This document shows positions 58,891 through 64,000 of a stretch of 64,000 nt of DNA, in pieces. This stretch comes from Sympetrum striolatum (lineage: Eukaryota; Arthropoda; Insecta; Odonata; Libellulidae), in assembly GCA_947579665.1 (NCBI GenBank), contig OX388345.1:74701454-74765453 (forward strand). Reading direction: 5' to 3'. A program made the position numbers and the translations under genes. The notes under the pieces are model-generated. The model was not told where the DNA came from. It did no database searches and worked only from the letters and a program-made list of their open reading frames with translations. Numbering within the stretch: position 1 is the first letter of the stretch; every line of letters begins with the position of its first letter.

Positions 58891-61529
58891 TTTCTCGAAT
58901 TATTGGTGGTTCCACACACATTTCAATCGTGTTCTTTCGAATAGTGATTTCTTACCCTAATTTATCCCGGGACCGATGCTTTATCCCTTCATTTGTCCCA
59001 ATAGAAGCATCATTGTTTGCCTTGAAGGCAGTACTTGTTCTTCACCTTGGCTTTTGTAATCTTTCGGGAAAGTTGCAGGAGAATAATCGGAGATTGTTGC
59101 ATTTCTGGATATGGGCAGGCGAAATAAAAGTCGTTTCGAAAAACAGTTACACGATTGGGAAGGAATAAATATCGAACCCGGCCATCGTTATTGAAGGTTA
59201 ATTTATTGGTCCTGTCGGGCGAAGGTTCGGTTCGAATTTACCGCTGAGAATGGAGAGCGGAAATATCTCCACCAAATGAAATAGAATTGAAGAAAACCTG
59301 TCCTTAGACGCTGTCTATGAAAGTCGACGCTTGTTAGTTTATGCCTCACCGATTATAATTAATCAGGGGAAACGGGAAAACTATTTACATGACGAGTGAA
59401 GGATTAATATTCCTAATTTATATAAACCTTTTCGATTTGGCTGTTTCAGTCACCGGTCATTAAGGGTGTGGAAAAAGCGACACATATTTATATTTTGGCG
59501 TTCCTTTCTAAATCGTTTTCGTCATCACCGAATTATCATAGCTCTATTTCAGATTCTGCTTTGCATCGTAATATCCCCATGTCAGGTTTCTCCAGAAGTA
59601 GTTAAGTTTATTTTTTGTGTCATTAGTTTCGAATTTCGAAAGGTGATTTTTAGTGCCAAACGCTTTAAAATCGTATGTAAATTTTATATTCCCAACTTGC
59701 CATTGCTGAGTTATGCAATGTTTTAAAATGTGTACTTAGTTCTACATTTTGCAATTCTTCATTAAACATAGAGACTTTTCAGACAGATTCACAGGTATAG
59801 GTTTCCATTATTGGAGATCCCAATTAAAGATACGGTGTTTTTGAGTATTTTGCCAACGCATTTATTTTGCTAAACTTTACTGAAATGTGTGTCTGCGTTA
59901 GCTTTTTTTGGAAAAGCTGCATTCTCACGCTCAAAGGAATAGCTCAGTAGAATATTTTTCTCTAACGTCAAAGGTGAAATCGGAAAATTTTAAGTTGCAA
60001 TCTCTGGTGTGATCAGTGGCATAGTTTAAAATTCTCCGTGTGATAAAGTCAGTATATAGCTTTCCTTTGGTTTCTAAAGTAATGCGTTTAGCTGTTCCTA
60101 TACCCTTCATTAATGACCGTTGACGAGTCATCTCTTGCAGAACTTTCGACTGATTTGGATGAATTCAGCGCTCTATCAAATAAGAGTGTCGCATAGCTAC
60201 TTATTTCTTCCTCGATAACATTAACTTAAATAATTCCTCGATCTCTTATACTTAGTCGCAAATTTTTTCCCAATGAGATTCTTTGATGTTTAGAACGTCT
60301 GTTAAGTTGAACATCGAGTAGAGAAAGTATGCTAATCTTCCCTAATTCGAGGCGTGCACAATGAGCTTTTATAAGAAAGAAATTTATCAAAGGTAAATTT
60401 ATTGAAAGTAACCAAGAGGATAATTCTAGCTATTATGAAATTATTCCCTGAGAAGGAGACACCTAAGAAAATTTTTCGCGTTCGTAAATGTCGTTATTCA
60501 ATTTTCCCTCGGTTTCACACTAAATGAAAATTTCATATCGTCTCCATCGTTTCATTTTAATTTGTTTCGTCGTTCTTCGGCCTCGCTTTCATAGATCCCT
60601 CTAGCCTCGTTGAATGTGTGAATTAGCGGTTTTGTTCTTATCGAATTCAAATCTTGATTGTCGAACATAAAGTTCTATGAATTCAATTCATCTTTTACGG
60701 TCCACCAAAGTTTTTTCAAAATGTGCATTGCCAATCAAAATGTTTAATTATCTTTCCTTTTTATTTCTATAACTCCCCAGTCATGCATGAAGGGTCTTAA
60801 TTTTAATTTTTTAATAAATATGCAACACTTAATTATAGATGACTCAATATATAACTAATCAATGCACTGATTTTTTTAAATAAATACTAATCAGTATAGA
60901 ATTTTAAGCTAAGAATATTAGCGAAATTCTGAAAAATTACGAATTCGATTCCTTTGAACACTATGCAGTTCGTGAGAATCACACAAACGCACTGCTTTAA
61001 AATCTCTGCTATAATATCAAGTTTGCGTTAAAATTCTGTCTCTCAAAAATTTTACCCTTCCTCGACGTACCATTTCTTCGTCATCACCACAAGCGAACGT
61101 ATAAATGTCCTTTTATAAATTTATTTGATAAAGAAAAACTCCAATATGGCCGTAATTTTGTTCCTACTATTTAAATATCATAGTTTTAATTCGCTGAAAT
61201 CACAGTTAATTGCCTCTTCTTCATAAATTCTGACATAAGTTCCTACCATTTATTCGGTTTGGACTTAAAATCCCCTTGTATTCTTGTGGGAAAATTAATG
61301 TATCGGATTCACAATCACCTTGGTCGTCATGGGGACTGGTTGTTTACTACGGCGAAATTGTACAAATGTCGTTTATTTTGTCATAGTTCTCGTAATATCG
61401 ATTCAAAAAGTGTATTTTACGACATTAATAATATTCTTCATTTGGTATAAAATACCTTCGTTTGGTACTTTTCTTGACTTCGTAGGAGCATTATTTCCAA
61501 TTTAATTCTGTAAAAGTAACAAAGTCGCA
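58891..61529. other. No recognised gene
   Basis: AT-rich DNA. A minus-strand frame at 59931-60131 (extending upstream to about 60170) and an 86-codon + strand frame at 59466-59726 look somewhat protein-like but match nothing I know and lack supporting splice signals. Confidence 0.45.
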
Positions 61530-61534
61530 AGGTA

Positions 61535-61745
61535 CAAAATCCAACTTTACGTGCATTCCTTATGAAAACGTTTTATGGAGTCCTGGATTCGAGCCGTCAT
61601 AGAGATGAGAATAGTTTTCGTGGGGCTTTCAGCTAATAGAAATACAATGCATTTTGTCTCTTAGCTCTACGACAAATAGTTTCTGAGATAGAGAGGGACG
61701 GACGGACGGATTTTGCTTTTTATATATATAATATAAATTTACCAA
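61535..61745 (+). repeat. Possible non-autonomous element with GACG microsatellite end
   Basis: A single B-box-like GTCCTGGATTCGAGCC at about 61572 is followed by unrelated DNA and then GAGGGACGGACGGACGGATT plus TTATATATATAATATAAAT. A GACG/TATA end is frequent in arthropod non-autonomous elements. The B-box and microsatellite pairing recalls the hexameric element, but direct similarity is weak. Confidence 0.4.
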
Positions 61746-62589
61746 GATTTGAATCACTCTGAGGATTGGTTTAAAGGTTGATGCCGATTGCTCCCTGAGC
61801 ATTTCGCCATCGGATTATGTAAATTACTTGAAGTACTTGAGCAGTTAACGTCCAGTTCATCTGTGCTGTGATTGACTGGAGTAGTCCACGTGGCTTAGTG
61901 GAATAGCAGAAGTTCAGAAGAAATGATATTCTGGCGGCGGTTGATCCCAATCTTTGTCAATCAAATTCGTTCGCGACCATGAAGGCGGGCCTTACGGTCT
62001 GTCACATTCGAATAAAAGTTGGGCACGCCTCCTCCTCAAAATACCTATCGGTTTCCCCCTATGGAAATCGTTTCCTTTCATGGAGTTAGACTCAAGCATT
62101 TTGCCGTTAAATTTCGGTAGACCTAATTCATTTTCCACGAGCCAATTCTTTGGGCGTAAATCTTTATTATTACGTCGATCAGATTATACGCGTGAAATTT
62201 GAATGTCGCCTAATGCTCAATGATGAAAGAAAAGTAATTATACCCAAGGATAACACCGTAAAATTTTTTACATCCGTCGGCCTTACACGTACAGCTTTAT
62301 GCTAATGATAGCCGGATTTCTCTCTCTTTAAATTTAGTCCAGGATTGTCTATTTTGAGCAAAAGAATATAAATACGTCCACGTGCCAATTGGGCTAATGA
62401 ATTTGGAAGTGCGGATCCAGATATTGGTCTTTATGGTGTTTCGACCTTCCTCTTGTCCGCATAGTTAACGAGGGAACCCTGTATTTGGACAGGTCCATAT
62501 TTCCCTTCCTTTTTACTTATAAAAGTGTTCTACATTTCGGTAGGTATATGTTCCTCAACGTTCCCGTACAATGCCATTTATTTCGTTTC
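61746..62589. other. No recognised gene
   Basis: Nothing supported. An 82-codon frame at 61954-62202 is not recognised. Confidence 0.5.
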
Positions 62590-63235
62590 TTGGTAACTTA
62601 ACCCACTCTTTATGTTATCTAACATTTTTAGATCAGTCTTTTTCCTTGCATTCTAGCCTCAATTACGTTCTTTAGCAATCCCTCTTCTCTCAGTATCCAA
62701 CCCACCCATATCCTCTGTCGATGCTTATTTACTAATATGAAAAACCTTCTCTTCCTGAACCCTACTTGGCACCTTCTTGTATCGTTTTCTATCAACCTAA
62801 CTTACTTTTTCAATCCTAAACTACACCCATATCTCGACCGTCTCCCAACTTTTAACTTCCATGTTTCTGTAATCTTTGCCCGATTCCTTTATCGTGACCT
62901 CTGGTCATCTGTTCCTTTGGCTTCATTAAAGTTTCCTCGTCCGAAGCTTTTCTTTTTCGAACTTCATCTTTGGAACTTTCATCTCAAGAAATATTACTAC
63001 CCAAGTAAGAGAATTGAAAACTATCTCATCTCCAGGAGTCCCCAGCACCTCTGTTTATATTTTCTTATCAACCCAGCTTCCTCTTTCCATCTCACGCCAC
63101 GCCCTCATTTTCCTACGTAGCATCACCTGAAGGTCTCTAAACTTTTGACTTCCTCTTTTCTTAAGGTCCATGTTTCACAGCCATATAGTTGAACACCCCT
63201 CACTAAATCCATGTTTCACACCAATAGATTAAAAC
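62590..63235 (-). pseudogene. Two LINE ORF2 C-terminal fragments, out of order
   Basis: On the minus strand from about 63200, QLYGCETWTLRKEEVKSLET is the LINE thumb motif, continuing to GSWVDKK and TEVL. From about 63035 a second fragment begins with FSYLGSNIS, which in an intact LINE lies before YGCETW, and continues with EVRKRKAS, then KSWETVEIWV, FRIEKVS(stop)VDRK, FRKRRFFILVNKHRQRIWVG, WILREEGLLKNVIEARMQGK and LKMLDNIKSG. So two partial copies are joined or a segment is duplicated. Many stops and frameshifts show a dead copy. The 127-codon + strand frame at 62737-63120 is only its antisense shadow. Confidence 0.8.
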
Positions 63236-64000
63236 ACACCACATTAAAGATTATACTTATCTAATATTCACGCGTTAAACGCCACGAGTGAGGGTCGTAG
63301 ATGGACTGGTTTCCATATTTGTCTCCCCAGTGTACGGAATCCCAAATTCTTAACGATTCCTAGAGTTGATAATGTGACACTTAATGAAACTCATTAGCAC
63401 GGAATGGAGGAAATCGGATTTGGCGTATTCGCGTGTGAAAGTGAAGCGTGTAAGTGCATTTATCTCGCGACCATGGACACGAAATACGGGGTCACGCCGT
63501 AATAGGCGACTTGTGTGGCGGGCGGTCCAGGGCCGACTTTTATTTTGTCTCCGGCCCATCCCCATTTCCTCGCTATGGAGCAAAATCCGTCGCTCATTGG
63601 TTGTCCCTTAATTCGCTCTGACGTCTGACGTTTTGGGTTCTTTTCGCGCGGGTTAGCTTTTGGTCGACCTAAATGCATTTTCGAGTTCAGGCAATAAAAA
63701 TAAATCAGTCTAGATCGCAAAGGTCGTAAAATTGTGTCTCCCGTTTATCTTCATTCCAATCATTCGGAATGAGGACCGGATGCGCTATAACCTTACGTCT
63801 TAAGCCCGTGAGGTTAGGGATAGTTGTTAACCTTTTCGTCATCCGCGGAGGTGGGCTTTCTCACCGATGTGCATCCTAATGTATTCATACAACGGTGTCT
63901 TATTTGCTCGGACACCGTTCTCCGCATACTTGGAAAATCGGAGTGAAACAGGTGTCACTATTGAAATTTTCTTGATTTTCCGTACAATATAGCGATTCCC
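63236..64000. other. No recognised gene; CpG-richer at 63.38-63.66 kb
   Basis: Overlapping frames of 75-86 codons on opposite strands at 63350-63720 reflect composition. Nothing else seen to the window end. Confidence 0.5.

Noticed and set aside
59931..60131. Minus-strand frame MTRQRSLMKGIGTAK..., and a + strand frame across the same place
   Set aside because: Both look mildly protein-like but overlap on opposite strands, and neither has a recognisable motif or splice context.
62737..63120. 127-codon + strand open frame
   Set aside because: It is the antisense of the LINE remnant on the minus strand.

Overview
This window reads as non-coding, repeat-rich nuclear DNA of an arthropod, most likely an insect. 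It is AT-rich, the longest open frame is only about 200 codons and matches nothing I know, and no compact gene, operon, ribosomal RNA or unambiguous tRNA gene is visible. Decayed non-LTR retrotransposons, tRNA-headed SINEs, MITEs with clear target duplications, foldback elements and short tandem arrays account for most of the recognisable structure. I cannot name the species.

Layout. 1-9 kb: a dispersed 'family B' repeat, an ATTT-rich microsatellite block and mostly unassigned DNA. 9.24-13.90 kb: the most unusual part, four copies of a ~1.15 kb element arranged + - - +. Each copy is a chain of six diverged ~150-176 bp units, and every unit ends in a tRNA T-arm / Pol III B-box motif (GGTTCGANNCC). 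A fifth, isolated copy lies at 30.34-31.50 kb, inserted into a family B copy. 14-24 kb: SINEs, a Tc1/mariner-like MITE, foldback hairpins and a CpG-rich block. 24-34 kb: unassigned DNA with C/CpG-rich tracts, an hAT-like remnant and one possible coding exon (32045-32099). 34 kb: a 764 bp element with an 8-bp target duplication and a nested 66 bp MITE. 35-50 kb: SINEs, an hAT-like MITE, an L2/CR1/Jockey-type LINE remnant and foldbacks. 53.7-54.5 kb: a 25-bp satellite followed by a second possible coding exon (54415-54489). 55-64 kb: LINE remnants, paired SINEs, a foldback and an interrupted ~130 bp tandem array.

The two candidate exons are both on the + strand, each has one open frame, and their splice phases match (phase 2 to phase 2). 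The simplest reading is that part of the window is intronic sequence of one large + strand gene whose other exons lie outside or were missed. This is inference; I do not recognise the peptide.

Candidate undescribed system: the hexameric B-box element. Its unit spacing (about 176, 170, 166, 157, 147 bp) is kept in four of five copies, it ends in a perfect 7-bp hairpin, carries a TATC microsatellite at the other end, and pairs head-to-head into large palindromes. It may be a non-autonomous foldback or Helitron/Helentron-like element that moves clusters of potential TFIIIC sites.
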